A stretch of 64,000 nucleotides of DNA from Polyangium sp. 6x1 (GCF_029946515.1 NZ_JARZHH010000035.1:52853-116852), one strand, 5' to 3'. Shown: positions 15,540 to 24,766, counted from the stretch's first letter. Numbers and translations are program-made. The notes: generated by a model not told the origin, from the letters alone.

Positions 15540-16529
15540 ATGCTCGATCCGAACCTCGTCACGCACGCCCTCTCCGGCCCCGGAATGGATGCGACCACCG
15601 CGGCCGTGGACGATACGTTGCGCCTCGCTCAAGGGGGCGAGCTGCGCGCCGCCGCCGAGCGTGCTTCTCTCTCGATCGAGGACGGCGCGACCGACGTCCG
15701 GCTCATCGCGGCTTTCCTGCTCGGGGTCTTCGCCGAGCAAGGCCCCGCGTCCTTGCCCGCCATCCTCGCGACCACGCGTTTCGCGCTGGCCGGAGGCTTT
15801 CGCGCGCTCCGGCCGGTCCAGCGCAAAACGCGCGTGGCCGACTCCGCCTGGACGCTCCTGTTCCGCGGGATTCGCGCCTCCATCGATTTTCACGAAACCA
15901 AGCGCGACGCGACGTGGAAGCACTGGGCTGCGACGATCCCGCGTGATTTGCCGGCCAAGACGGCCGCCGAGGCCGAGGAGCTCGCCAAGGCCATCGCGGC
16001 CGTCATCGAAACCCCGCAATCCGTGCGTGAGCTCGCCGCGCTCCGCGCGCGCAGCGAGAGCGTCTTCCAGCGCGTACCGCCGCCGCCGCCGCCGCCGCCG
16101 CCTCCGCCGCCGGAGGCCCCGCCCGCGGAGCCGATCGAGGAGCAAGCCGTGGACGAGCCCGAAGAGAACGCACCCTCCGATCCCGAGCCTGTGTTCGATT
16201 CGGAAAAACTCCACCCCAGCGCGCCGCCCGCGCGCACGATCGAGGTCTCGGCCGCGCTCGAGCAGTTCATCCGCAAGCTCGAAGCGTTCGAGCTGCTCGT
16301 GAGCCGCGGCGAGATGGGCAAGGCCGCGATCGTGGCCCAGGACGTGCGCCGCGTCGTCGATCGATTCGATCCGCGCGTGTACCTGCCCGCGCTGCTCGCG
16401 CCCCATTTCCGCCTCCTTTCGTCGAACATCGGCGACATCGCGCCCCACTGGGAGGCCGAGGGCGGCCCCGCGTGGCAGGCGCTCGAGCAACTCTATCAGG
16501 TCGACCTCGACGCGTTCGTCGGGACCTGA
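15540..16529 (+). CDS. tssA: TssA/VasJ-like T6SS protein, 329 aa
   Basis: The C-terminus VYLPALLAPHFRLLSSNIGD, then PAWQALEQLYQVDLDAF, matches the conserved end of TssA/VasJ proteins (FDPRxYFPxLFA, then W, then LYxVDLxxF). A 12-residue poly-Pro run with a Glu-rich linker (about 180-220) separates an N-terminal helical domain from this C-terminal domain. TssA proteins organise baseplate and sheath assembly. The gene is followed after three bases by the TssG-like gene and then the sheath genes. It is shorter than many TssA proteins. Assignment rests on the C-terminal motif and position. Confidence 0.7.
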   Translation: MLDPNLVTHALSGPGMDATTAAVDDTLRLAQGGELRAAAERASLSIEDGATDVRLIAAFLLGVFAEQGPASLPAILATTRFALAGGFRALRPVQRKTRVADSAWTLLFRGIRASIDFHETKRDATWKHWAATIPRDLPAKTAAEAEELAKAIAAVIETPQSVRELAALRARSESVFQRVPPPPPPPPPPPPEAPPAEPIEEQAVDEPEENAPSDPEPVFDSEKLHPSAPPARTIEVSAALEQFIRKLEAFELLVSRGEMGKAAIVAQDVRRVVDRFDPRVYLPALLAPHFRLLSSNIGDIAPHWEAEGGPAWQALEQLYQVDLDAFVGT

Positions 16530-16532
16530 CGC

Positions 16533-17429
16533 ATGGACGGGCCGGCGCCGCTGTCCTCCGAAATGCCCCCCGCCCCGCCCGGCGCAGGCCGCGCCGCGCT
16601 GGAGGAGGCCATTTCGCGCGCGGCTCCCGCCTTCGAGCTCCCGGCCCTCGTCGCCTTGCTCCGCTCGCGTTTCCCCGAGCGACCTTTACGTTTTTGCAGC
16701 CATCCCTCGCTCGCGCTCGAACCCACGCTCGTGCGCGCGGTCGCGTTCTTCGGCGACCATATCGCCGTCACGCTGAACCTCGGCCTGCGCTCGGTCACGA
16801 CCCCGCTTCCCTCGTATTTCCAGGAGCTTTTCGCGCATCCGCAAGCGGGCCCGTCGCTCGAAGGCGTCGTCGCGCTCGCCGACCATCGCCTCCTCGGAGA
16901 TCACGCCGACGCGCGCGCGCCCGTGGAAAACGAGCGCCTCGTCGCGCGCCCTCGTTCCCTGCGTCGGTCCGCATTCACGCTCGCCCGCCCCTCGTCGCCG
17001 ATCACGCTCGGCTGGCTCTTTCGCAAGGTGTATCCCGAGCTCGAAGTGTCGGTGCGTCGCGCCGGGCACGAGCGCCGTTTGCCTGCGCCCGACGCGCGCA
17101 TCGGACAGGCGACGCTCGGCATCTCCGCGCTCGGCGGCGAGGCCGAGGTCTCGGTGCCCGGCATCGACGCCATTCTGGTGACCGACGCGTCGAGGACCTG
17201 GACGAACGCTCCGTGGACACGCGAGGCGCGCGCGCGTCTCTTCGATCACGTCTTGCCCGCGCTCTCCGGCGCCGCCGTGCACCTGCGCGTGCTGCTCGTC
17301 GATCACGAAGCGTCGGGCAAGCTCATCGTCCGCGGGCCGGGCGAGCTCGGCTGGGATCCGCTTGCGAAATCGCGGCCTTCCGAGATCCATACGCTCTTCG
17401 AGGGCCGCCCGCCCGATCGCCCGGTGTGA
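16533..17429 (+). CDS. tssG: Divergent TssG-like baseplate protein, 298 aa
   Basis: The stretch AVTLNLGLRSVTTPLPSYFQELFA corresponds to the TssG hallmark of a GL strand followed by PLPxxY. The C-terminal RGPGELGWDP resembles the usual LGW ending. The intermediate region with ITLGWLFRKVYPELEVSVRRAG fits the TssG middle domain. Length (298) is close to the family norm (about 300-340). TssG joins TssF, TssE and TssK in the baseplate wedge, and no other TssG candidate is present in the locus. Motif similarity is weak, so confidence is moderate. Confidence 0.6.
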   Translation: MDGPAPLSSEMPPAPPGAGRAALEEAISRAAPAFELPALVALLRSRFPERPLRFCSHPSLALEPTLVRAVAFFGDHIAVTLNLGLRSVTTPLPSYFQELFAHPQAGPSLEGVVALADHRLLGDHADARAPVENERLVARPRSLRRSAFTLARPSSPITLGWLFRKVYPELEVSVRRAGHERRLPAPDARIGQATLGISALGGEAEVSVPGIDAILVTDASRTWTNAPWTREARARLFDHVLPALSGAAVHLRVLLVDHEASGKLIVRGPGELGWDPLAKSRPSEIHTLFEGRPPDRPV

Positions 17430-17614
17430 CGGCAAATTTGTCCCTGGGCGCGCGCCCGTGGAACGGTATGCGCGATTGGAACCGTAAAAGCCCCGAGCCC
17501 CCACGGTTCGGTCCTCGGGTTTTCTGCACGAGGGGGGCCCAGGCGTGAACCTACGCGCCGGCGAAGGCATGCCTTGCCTCGATTCCACGAGGTGGTGGGG
17601 AAGGAGAACCGATC

Positions 17615-18559
17615 TTGAGCAAGTACATCCAGGACCAGATCTTCAAGTCCAGGCTCACCATTACCTACCGGACCAACATCACCGGCACGCCGCAGCAAGA
17701 AAAGCTGCCCTACCGGGTCCTGGTCCTGGGTGAGTTCGAGGGCCGCTCGAAGCGCGCCGCGGGGCTCTTGCCCGCCCTCTCCGAGCGGACCATTCGCTCG
17801 ATCAAGCGCGGGACCACCGTGGACGATCACCTCCACGAGATCGTGCCGACCTGGCATTTGCCGAAGGCGCTCTCGCACCTCAAATCGACCTTGCCCGGCA
17901 CCGTGACGCTCGACCGGATCGTCTGCACGGTCCCGAGCGGCGCGATCGCCCGCAAGGAAGCCGGAAAGTATCCGCTCTCGGGCAAGGCGCATTTCGAGAG
18001 CACGCCGGAGGAGAATGGCCTGAGCCGCGTCGAGGGCGAGATCGTCGTGGGCGGCACCCTCGACGTGAAGTCGATCGACGACGCGGGCAACCTCGAGGTC
18101 CAGGGCGCGACGATCACGTTCTCCGGCGAGGTCGCCGGCGATACGATCGATCCGTCGACCCGCAAGAAGGTCGGCCTCGTGACGGGCCTCTTGCGCAATC
18201 GCGTGGTCGCGCTGGAAGCGGCGAACGTGCCGAAGCCGGAGGCCGAGGACAATGACGACGACGACGCGGCCTCGAAGGGTCGGGTGTTCGTCCTGCCCAT
18301 CACGACGCCGCTCAAGGTCAGCGCGGAGCGCACGGTGCCCTTCGCGTCGATGAAGGATTTCACGCCGGACGCCGTGGCCAGCAGCATCCCCGAGCTCCAG
18401 CGGCTGCGCGTCATCAAGCTGATGATGCTCGAGCTTCAGTCCATGCTGCGCAACCGCCCCGAGCTGCGCGCCCAGATGAAGCGCGCGCTCGCCTCGCCCG
18501 ACGGGCTCAAGGAGCTCCAGAAGTGGGCGAAAGACAATTACAAGGTGCTCGAGATCTGA
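17615..18559 (+). CDS. tssB: TssB sheath small subunit with a large internal insertion, 314 aa
   Basis: Residues 11-80 (SRLTITYRTNITG, LPYRVLVLGEFEGRS) and about 228-300 (VPFASMKDFTPDAVASSIPELQRL, then the C-terminal helices) are the two halves of TssB/VipA. Between them, at about 85-225, lies an extra beta-rich segment ending in an acidic linker (EDNDDDD). Standard TssB is about 160-185 residues. TssB and TssC form the contractile sheath. The TTG start at 17615 has an upstream AGGAGA. A 185-base gap precedes this gene, so a second promoter here is possible, though I see no clear motif. TssC follows after 15 bases. Confidence 0.9.
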   Translation: MSKYIQDQIFKSRLTITYRTNITGTPQQEKLPYRVLVLGEFEGRSKRAAGLLPALSERTIRSIKRGTTVDDHLHEIVPTWHLPKALSHLKSTLPGTVTLDRIVCTVPSGAIARKEAGKYPLSGKAHFESTPEENGLSRVEGEIVVGGTLDVKSIDDAGNLEVQGATITFSGEVAGDTIDPSTRKKVGLVTGLLRNRVVALEAANVPKPEAEDNDDDDAASKGRVFVLPITTPLKVSAERTVPFASMKDFTPDAVASSIPELQRLRVIKLMMLELQSMLRNRPELRAQMKRALASPDGLKELQKWAKDNYKVLEI

Positions 18560-18574
18560 GGTCGAGGAGCGATC

Positions 18575-20233
18575 ATGCCTGCAACCAATACAACTCCCAG
18601 AAACGCCGACGAACTCAAAGCGGATCTTCTCGGGGCGTTCGGCGAGACCGCGGGCGACCTCAAGGAAGGCGACGCGCTGAAGCTCATCATCAGCGAGGTC
18701 AAGCCGGCGGCGCAGCCGAACGGCGGGACGGACGGCGCGCTTTCGCTCGCCGACGATGCGAGCGCCGTCGCCCCGCTCAAGTTCGACGACCGCAACGTCA
18801 ACATCAATGACGGCGCGCGGTTCATGAACGACCTCGCGGCGCTGCTCGTCAATTGCGACGAGAACCTCTCGCTCTCGCGCGGCGCGGACCTCGATCCGCT
18901 CCACGTGTTCGCGAGTTATTCGAACGTCGTGGAGGCGATCGCGCTCGTCGCGCAGAAGGTCGACGAGAAGCTCGGCAAGCACCTCGACGACGTCTTCCAC
19001 GACGACGATTTCCAGGCCATCGAAGCGGTCTGGCGCGGGCTCCACCACCTCGCGTCCGGCGTCGAGAGCGAGGACGTCATCATCGATTTCCTCGACGGTA
19101 GCAAGGACGAGATCGGCGCCGACGTCATCGATCACGACACCGACATCTTCGGCGGCAGCCTCTTCAACAAGGTCTACATCCAGGAGTACGATCGGTACGG
19201 CGGCAAGCCGTTCGCCACGATGATCGGGCTCTACGAGTTCGAATCGACGGACGAGGACATCGATTGGCTCCGCGCCATGGGCCGGGTCGCGAACGCCTCG
19301 CATTGCCCGTTCGTCGCCTCGGTCGCGCCCACGTTCTTCACGCCCTGCAAGACGATGCAGGAGGTCGCGGAGATCGGCGACCTCGACGCGGTGCTCACGC
19401 ACCCGCATTTCGGCAAGTACAACGAGCTGCGCGACACCGATTACGCCGCGTACCTCGGCCTCGTGCTGCCGCGGTACCTCCTGCGCCGGCCGTTCGGCCA
19501 CGCGTACAAGCTCGAGCCGGGCAACGTCGTCGGGTACAAGGAGACGGTCCAGCCGGGCCGCACGGACGACGACAGCCATTTCCTGTGGGGCAACGCGGCC
19601 ATTCTCTTCGCGAAGAACATGGTCCGCTCCTTCGAGGGATCGGGCTGGGCCCAGCACATCCGCGGGCCCCGCGGCGGCGGCATCGTCGAGGGGTTGACCG
19701 TCTTCACGTACGAGAAGAACGGCTACGAGCACCAGCAGCCGCCCGTGGAGATCGCGATCCCCGATTATCGCGAGCTGCAATTCGCCTCGAACGGCTTCAT
19801 CCCGCTCGTGCACAAGAAGAACGAGGCGGTGGCCACGTTCTTCAGCGCGCAATCGCTCAAGAAGCCGCGCACGTTCGTCGAGGATCTCAACACGAAGAAC
19901 GCGCACCTCGTCACGAACCTCGCGTACTCGTTCTCGATCACGCGCATCGCGCACTTCGTCAAGCGCATGATGCGCGAGTACATCGGCAGCACGGCCGACG
20001 GGCCGTACATCCAGCAGGTGCTCGCGAACTGGCTCGGCGGGTACGTCACGACGGTCGTCAATCCCGACGACCTGACCTTGCGGTTCTATCCGTTCAAGGC
20101 CGTGAGCGTGACCGTGGAGGACAAGCCGGGTGCGTTCGGCTGGTACAAGTCGGTCATCTCGGTCCTGCCGCACGCGCAATTCGAAGGAATGGACGTCGAG
20201 CTCCGGCTCGAAGCGGCCCTGGGCGGGCCCTGA
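18575..20233 (+). CDS. tssC: TssC sheath large subunit, 552 aa
   Basis: The conserved TssC core is clear: VFHDDDFQAIEAVWRGLHHLA, then ASHCPFVASVAPTFF, then HFLWGNAAILFAKNMVRSFEGSGW. Near the end are LVTNLAYSFSITRIAHFVKRMMREYIGS and the C-terminal strand FYPFKAVSVTVEDKPGAFGWYKSV, which interlocks with TssB. There is a hydrophilic N-terminal extension of about 60 residues. Length is slightly above the family norm (about 490-510). The gene lies between tssB and the tube-like gene, as in typical T6SS clusters. Confidence 0.95.
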   Translation: MPATNTTPRNADELKADLLGAFGETAGDLKEGDALKLIISEVKPAAQPNGGTDGALSLADDASAVAPLKFDDRNVNINDGARFMNDLAALLVNCDENLSLSRGADLDPLHVFASYSNVVEAIALVAQKVDEKLGKHLDDVFHDDDFQAIEAVWRGLHHLASGVESEDVIIDFLDGSKDEIGADVIDHDTDIFGGSLFNKVYIQEYDRYGGKPFATMIGLYEFESTDEDIDWLRAMGRVANASHCPFVASVAPTFFTPCKTMQEVAEIGDLDAVLTHPHFGKYNELRDTDYAAYLGLVLPRYLLRRPFGHAYKLEPGNVVGYKETVQPGRTDDDSHFLWGNAAILFAKNMVRSFEGSGWAQHIRGPRGGGIVEGLTVFTYEKNGYEHQQPPVEIAIPDYRELQFASNGFIPLVHKKNEAVATFFSAQSLKKPRTFVEDLNTKNAHLVTNLAYSFSITRIAHFVKRMMREYIGSTADGPYIQQVLANWLGGYVTTVVNPDDLTLRFYPFKAVSVTVEDKPGAFGWYKSVISVLPHAQFEGMDVELRLEAALGGP

Positions 20234-20268
20234 TACGGGATCGAGCATTCAGGAAAGGATGAGCGGCC

Positions 20269-20838
20269 ATGCCGGAATTTCGTAAAGTCCTCGACGTTTA
20301 TCAGGGCTTCAACTACAAGAAGGACAAGCAGACAGCGGTCGGGTTCATCACGTCGCTGAAGGTCGGGGATACGGAGATCACCGCCGATCTCACGTGCAAG
20401 AACCCGATGAACCCGACCGAGGACCTGACGGTCGTCGCGGTCCTGCGCGATATCCTCTGGGAGACGGGCGTCACCGACGCGGTGTATCTGACGGGGCAGA
20501 TCTCCGCGACGAACAAGCAGAACGTCGCCCTCTTGATCTACACGTCCATGACCAACGTGCTGGTCACGTTCCAGTTCTCCGTCTACGAGTACGACCCGGT
20601 GCAGAAGGAGTATTACCTCTGCTTCCACTCGAACTCGACCGACATGAACGGGATCCTCGAGAAGCGTGGCGATGACCTGAACCTCTCGGTGGCGGACGAT
20701 GCGTCGACCGAGGTGCAGTCGCCCATCAACTTCACCTTCAACACCGGCATCAAGCCCCAGCCCTCGGCGCAATCGCTGCAGGTCGCCGTCGGCAAGGGGA
20801 AGAACTTCGCCAAGCTCTGGGGCTTGGCGCAGAGCTAG
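20269..20838 (+). CDS. tssD: Hcp/TssD-like tube protein (divergent), 189 aa
   Basis: The gene follows tssC after 35 bases and has the size of Hcp (about 160-190 residues). The sequence is almost all beta strands (TAVGFITSLKVGDTEITADL, LLIYTSMTNVLVTFQFSVYEYDP) with a C-terminal AKLWGLAQS tail. It lacks the usual Hcp opening (IYxKIxGIKGES). The assignment is therefore by position, size and predicted fold rather than a clear motif. Hcp hexamers stack inside the TssB/C sheath and carry effectors. An alternative is another beta-rich T6SS component, but no other tube candidate exists here. Confidence 0.65.
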   Translation: MPEFRKVLDVYQGFNYKKDKQTAVGFITSLKVGDTEITADLTCKNPMNPTEDLTVVAVLRDILWETGVTDAVYLTGQISATNKQNVALLIYTSMTNVLVTFQFSVYEYDPVQKEYYLCFHSNSTDMNGILEKRGDDLNLSVADDASTEVQSPINFTFNTGIKPQPSAQSLQVAVGKGKNFAKLWGLAQS

Positions 20839-20850
20839 CCGAGACGAATC

Positions 20851-22125
20851 GTGGCAGCGCTGGCACGGCCGAAATGGCGGATCGGGCAGGTCCTGCTCCC
20901 CGAGCATTTCCTCGGACTCGAGGATGCGCTCTCGGCCGAAGCCGCGCTGCGGGCGAGCCACATTGGTTTGCCCCTCACGGGGATCGCGCGGCTCGAATGG
21001 AACGGCGACGATCCCAAGAATGGCGTGCTCTGGGTCTCGGGCCTCTGCGCGGTCCTGCCGGACGGGGCCGTCGTCGATGTGCCCGGCAATGCCCGCCTCA
21101 GCGCGCCGCTCGACCTCAAGGCCGTCGGGCGGCGCCGCGTCGAGGTGTTCGCCCACGTCCTGCCTCCGGACGACGAGGCGAACGCGGAGGGCGCGCTCGA
21201 ACCGCCCTCGCCCAAGGAAATCCCGCGCGTCTTTCTCCGCGTTGTCCTCTCGGCGGAGCCGAGCCTCGAAGGCAGCATCGGCCGGGCGGAGCTCGGCCAA
21301 TTCGAGGTGACGACCGGGGGCCAGTTCCGCCTCTCGTCCGATTTCATTCCGCCGCTCGTGCGGCTCGGCTCCACGCCTTATCTCGCGCCGCGCCTCACGC
21401 GCCTGCGCGGCGAGCTCGCCGAGATCGAAGGCGCGCTCGACGAGCTCGCGCTCGAGGCCGTGGCGCGCGGGGATTCGGCGACGCCGCTCTTTCGCGTGCG
21501 CGTCGAGGCCCGCAAGCTCGGCGCGCTGCTCGACGACATGGATCGCGGCGTGCACCTGCACCCGTATCCGGTGTATTCGGCGCTCCGCAATTTCGCGCTG
21601 GAGCTCGGCCTGCTCGACGAGCGGGCCGCGCCGTTCTCGCCGCCTCCCTACGAGCACCACGACCTCGCCCGCGTCTTTGGCATCGTGCTCGACGAGATCT
21701 CGTCGCGCGCCCGCGTGCCTTTCCCCGAGGAGCCGGCGGTCTCGTTCGTCGCCGAGAATGGGCGCCTCGTGGCGGGGGATCTCCCGTCCGAGGCCCTCGG
21801 CGCCTCCGAGCTTTACGTGGTCGTGCTCAAGAATCGCACCGGGGACAAACTGCCGCTCGAAGGCGCCGTGCTTTCGAGCCCGGGGCGGCTCCGCCTCGTG
21901 CGCGAGCACGCGCTCCGCGGCATGCGCCTCACGTATTCGCCGAACCCGCCGTTCCGGCATCGGTTCGGCGGGCCGGTGGATTTTTATCGCATCGTGGGGG
22001 CGGGCTCGTCGGCGGGCGACGACGCGCGCGAGTGGGGAGCCGTGCTTCGGGAGCGGGCGATCTGTTTTTTGATGCCCAAGGAGCTCGAGGGCTTGCAGGT
22101 GCTGCTCTCCTGGAGGCGGTCGTGA
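20851..22125 (+). CDS. tssK: TssK baseplate protein, 424 aa, GTG start
   Basis: The opening WRIGQVLLPEHFLGLEDALSAEA corresponds to the TssK N-terminus (WxxGxxLxPQHF). The C-terminal part, with DFYRIV and a short final strand, matches the family fold. Its length (424) is close to the usual about 440. TssK trimers connect the baseplate wedge to the TssL/TssM membrane complex. The GTG start at 20851 fits the conserved N-terminus. The gene follows the tube-like gene after 12 bases. Confidence 0.85.
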   Translation: MAALARPKWRIGQVLLPEHFLGLEDALSAEAALRASHIGLPLTGIARLEWNGDDPKNGVLWVSGLCAVLPDGAVVDVPGNARLSAPLDLKAVGRRRVEVFAHVLPPDDEANAEGALEPPSPKEIPRVFLRVVLSAEPSLEGSIGRAELGQFEVTTGGQFRLSSDFIPPLVRLGSTPYLAPRLTRLRGELAEIEGALDELALEAVARGDSATPLFRVRVEARKLGALLDDMDRGVHLHPYPVYSALRNFALELGLLDERAAPFSPPPYEHHDLARVFGIVLDEISSRARVPFPEEPAVSFVAENGRLVAGDLPSEALGASELYVVVLKNRTGDKLPLEGAVLSSPGRLRLVREHALRGMRLTYSPNPPFRHRFGGPVDFYRIVGAGSSAGDDAREWGAVLRERAICFLMPKELEGLQVLLSWRRS

Positions 22126-22152
22126 TAGAAGGGACCGCGGAGGAGGCTGTCG

Positions 22153-22512
22153 TTGTCGTTCTTCGGCAAGCTCAGGGGCGATCACGAGCCCCGTCTGGAG
22201 AGCATCGCGCGCAACCTCGAGGTGTCGCTCAACGCGAAGGGCGGGTATGCGTCGGCGGTCGAGGTGTACGGGCTCGGCCGGTACGACGGCCATTTCGCGA
22301 CGAAGCCCCTGCTCGACGAGCTCTGCGCCGAGATGATCGGGGTCGTGCGGGCCTACGAGCCGCGGCTCTTCGAACCGAAGCTCACCCTGATCGGCCGCGA
22401 TCGGGGCCTCTGGGTGCGATTTTCGCTCACGGGCCTCGTGGGGGGACAGCCGGTGACGTACCACGTCTTCTTTCACAGCGTCCTCCGGAACGTCTCCGTG
22501 CGTCGCGGGTAG
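22153..22512 (+). CDS. tssE: TssE/gp25-like baseplate protein, 119 aa, TTG start
   Basis: The protein shows SIARNLEVSLNAKGGYASAVEVYGLGRYDG, the gp25/TssE pattern of a helix followed by LLNxxxG and a YGL/D loop. Its C-terminal beta portion ends VTYHVFFHSVLRNVSVRRG. The TTG at 22153 is supported by a GGAGGAGG ribosome site a few bases upstream. The length fits the family. TssE is a component of the baseplate wedge near the sheath base. It lies between tssK and vgrG, the expected neighbourhood. Confidence 0.8.
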   Translation: MSFFGKLRGDHEPRLESIARNLEVSLNAKGGYASAVEVYGLGRYDGHFATKPLLDELCAEMIGVVRAYEPRLFEPKLTLIGRDRGLWVRFSLTGLVGGQPVTYHVFFHSVLRNVSVRRG

Positions 22513-22534
22513 GCCCGGCCGGCGGAGGCGGGCC

Positions 22535-24169
22535 TTGAAGGAAAAACTCGAAATCACGCTGACGCTCACGGTCGGGGGGACGGCCCATACGATCCCGGGC
22601 GGCAACGTGCGGGGTTTTTCTCTGCGGATGGAAGCGTGGGGCGTCTCGGGCTCCGTCGAGTTCGTCATGCAGGACGATTCGTCGTGGGGCGGGAAATACA
22701 CCGACGACTTGCTCGCGGATTTCGTGAAGGCCGATCTCGGCGAGGTCTCGATTTCGATCAAGCCGGGGCACCTCGAGACCGACACCGAGGCGGACGACGC
22801 GGAGCTCGAGACGAGCGGCCTCGTGCTCGAAAAATCGGTGCGCGAGGAGACGACGCAGCGTGTGATGGACGAGCCGGCGGTGCTCTTCCGGCGCTACCGC
22901 GTGACGTTCGTCGACCCGGCGCAGGCCCTCTGGCGGCAGCATTTTCCCTGCGCGCTCTACACCGAGAAGGCGTTCAAGGATGTGATCGAGGCCCACAAGG
23001 GCGACAAGATCAGCCTGACCTACGATTGGGACGTCATCACCACGACGGCCTCGCAGATCTTCTTCCACCTCGACCCCGCCGCGCGATCGAGCTTTTACGA
23101 TCTCGTGATCTGGTACGTCCGCCACCGGAACGGCGTCTTCACGTTCGACCACGCCGAGGGCACGTATTCGATCAAGGGGGCCAAAGACACGAGCGGGGAG
23201 GCTTCGGAGCTCTTGCTCGACGACCTCTCCTCCATGACCTCGTTTTTCCCCGAGGTCCCGCGCCACAAGCCGCGCGTCCTCAACTCGTACACGGAGAGCA
23301 CGGCGACCGAGCTCGTCGACAACACGAACGCCGCCACGGGCATCTATCGCGACACGCTCCTCCGCACGCCGATCGCGCAGGACGTCGACGATCGGGTCAC
23401 GCTGGAGACCGCGCGGCCCCTCCTACCGAAGCGCGAGGTCGAGCTTTCGTTCCGGCGTTTTCCCACGGTGGCCCTTTCCCCGGGGAGCTTGCTCGACATC
23501 TCCACGACGGGCGGTCACAGCTCGAATTTGATCGCGGCGACCGAGTCCTTCCGGGTCGTTTTCGTCTCGCTCGAAGCGCGCGCGCTCGAGGAGGGGCCCG
23601 AGCCGACCTACGGCGACGCCAAGGCGAGCTTCTCCGTCGAATGCACGGCTCGGCTCGAAGAGAAGAGCGAGGCGCGCGTCCGCTTGCCCTCCACCGTCGA
23701 TCCGCGCTTCCCCGGTCACCTCGAAGGCAAGGTGGTGAGCGCCGTCGGAACGGATACCGAAATCACGTACGATTTCGCGACGGACGAGGACACCTCGATC
23801 GACACGTACACGATCAAGATCCCGCTCTTCGAGAACCAGGAGATCAGGGCGCCGTACGAGCCGGAGAGCGGGGCGGGGAACCTGTATCAGCCGCTCTACA
23901 AGAACCAGCGCGTGCTCGTGGCCCTCGATTTCAGCAAGGCCACGGTCGTCCGGATGCTCGACTGGCGCTCCGACGCGCGCGTGGCCAAGGACGGGCAGGG
24001 GCAGCACCTCTTCTTCGGGAAAACCTCGACGAACAACACGTCCGTGCTCCACGATTACCAGGACGAAAAGCCCGTCCTGCGCGTGCTCCGCACGAACGAC
24101 AAGGACACCATTCTCCTCCGCCTGGAGGAGGGCAAGATGACGCTCAAGGTCGAGGAGCAACAGGGGTAA
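22535..24169 (+). CDS. vgrG: VgrG spike protein (gp27/gp5-like), 544 aa, TTG start
   Basis: The order is that of VgrG: an N-terminal gp27-like region, then RYRVTFVDPAQALWRQHFPCALYTEKAFKDVI (the VgrG-family helix/strand pattern), then an OB-fold-like region near 385-490 with HLEGKVVSAVG. The protein ends soon after VLRTNDKDTILLRLEEGKMTLKVEEQQG, without the long beta-helical gp5 C-terminus. That part appears as the next gene. The TTG start has a GGCGGAGG site upstream. VgrG trimers form the puncturing spike at the end of the Hcp tube. No C-terminal effector extension is seen here. Confidence 0.88.
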   Translation: MKEKLEITLTLTVGGTAHTIPGGNVRGFSLRMEAWGVSGSVEFVMQDDSSWGGKYTDDLLADFVKADLGEVSISIKPGHLETDTEADDAELETSGLVLEKSVREETTQRVMDEPAVLFRRYRVTFVDPAQALWRQHFPCALYTEKAFKDVIEAHKGDKISLTYDWDVITTTASQIFFHLDPAARSSFYDLVIWYVRHRNGVFTFDHAEGTYSIKGAKDTSGEASELLLDDLSSMTSFFPEVPRHKPRVLNSYTESTATELVDNTNAATGIYRDTLLRTPIAQDVDDRVTLETARPLLPKREVELSFRRFPTVALSPGSLLDISTTGGHSSNLIAATESFRVVFVSLEARALEEGPEPTYGDAKASFSVECTARLEEKSEARVRLPSTVDPRFPGHLEGKVVSAVGTDTEITYDFATDEDTSIDTYTIKIPLFENQEIRAPYEPESGAGNLYQPLYKNQRVLVALDFSKATVVRMLDWRSDARVAKDGQGQHLFFGKTSTNNTSVLHDYQDEKPVLRVLRTNDKDTILLRLEEGKMTLKVEEQQG

Positions 24170-24175
24170 TCGGTC

Positions 24176-24757
24176 ATGCCGCTGGTCTGCACCATCGAGA
24201 TGGACAAGACGGCGGGGATCACCGTGACCGTGGTGAACGGCGACGCCAGCATCACGCAGACCATCGTGATGGACGGGACCAAGATCGAGATCAAGGTTGC
24301 CGGCGATTCGGCGACGAGCACGATCACGCAGACGTCGGAGAAGATCGCGATCGCCTGCAAGCAATTCGAGGTCACGGCCGACGAGACGATCACCATGACG
24401 AGCACGAAGGCGTCGAGCTGGACGAGCCAGGATACGTTCTCCGTGCAGAGCACGAAGGACGCGACGATCGCCTCGGACGCGAACGTGGCCATCTCGGGCG
24501 CGCAAAACGTGACCGTCGAGGGGACGACGAAGGTCGGCCTCACGGGCGCGAGCTCGAATACGTTGACGCTCGAGAGCGCGGGCGCGACCTTGTCCACGTC
24601 GGCGACGCTGACGCTCGAAGGGACGAGCCAGATCTCGGCGAAGGGCGCGATGATCGAGGCGAAGGCCGATGCCACGATGAACCTCGAATCGTCGGGGATC
24701 GCGACCCTCAAGGGCAGCATGACGAACGTGCAGGGAAGCCTGGTCAATCTCGGATAG
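24176..24757 (+). CDS. Separate beta-helix spike protein (gp5 C-terminal-like), 193 aa
   Basis: The sequence is dominated by short Thr/Ser/Ala strands repeating with an eight- to ten-residue rhythm (TLTLESAGATLSTSATLTLEG, ISAKGAMIEAKADATMNLES). This is the signature of a triple-stranded beta-helix like the gp5/VgrG C-terminal needle. It begins six bases after vgrG and has no enzymatic motif or signal peptide. I infer that it extends the VgrG spike as a second polypeptide. A free-standing domain is an unusual organisation, since these repeats are normally the C-terminus of VgrG itself. Confidence 0.75.
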   Translation: MPLVCTIEMDKTAGITVTVVNGDASITQTIVMDGTKIEIKVAGDSATSTITQTSEKIAIACKQFEVTADETITMTSTKASSWTSQDTFSVQSTKDATIASDANVAISGAQNVTVEGTTKVGLTGASSNTLTLESAGATLSTSATLTLEGTSQISAKGAMIEAKADATMNLESSGIATLKGSMTNVQGSLVNLG

Positions 24758-24766
24758 GAGGGGACG

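Noticed and set aside
11471..15598. 1375-residue minus-strand open frame
   Set aside because: High-GC shadow of the plus-strand lamin-tail, lipoprotein and ANL genes; only its last 130 codons look real.
17430..17614. Possible sigma-54 promoter upstream of tssB
   Set aside because: The TGGAAC and TGCGC pieces do not fit the TGGCAC-N5-TTGC spacing and bases.
17303..20248. 981-residue minus-strand open frame across tssB and tssC
   Set aside because: Antisense shadow of clear TssB/TssC genes.
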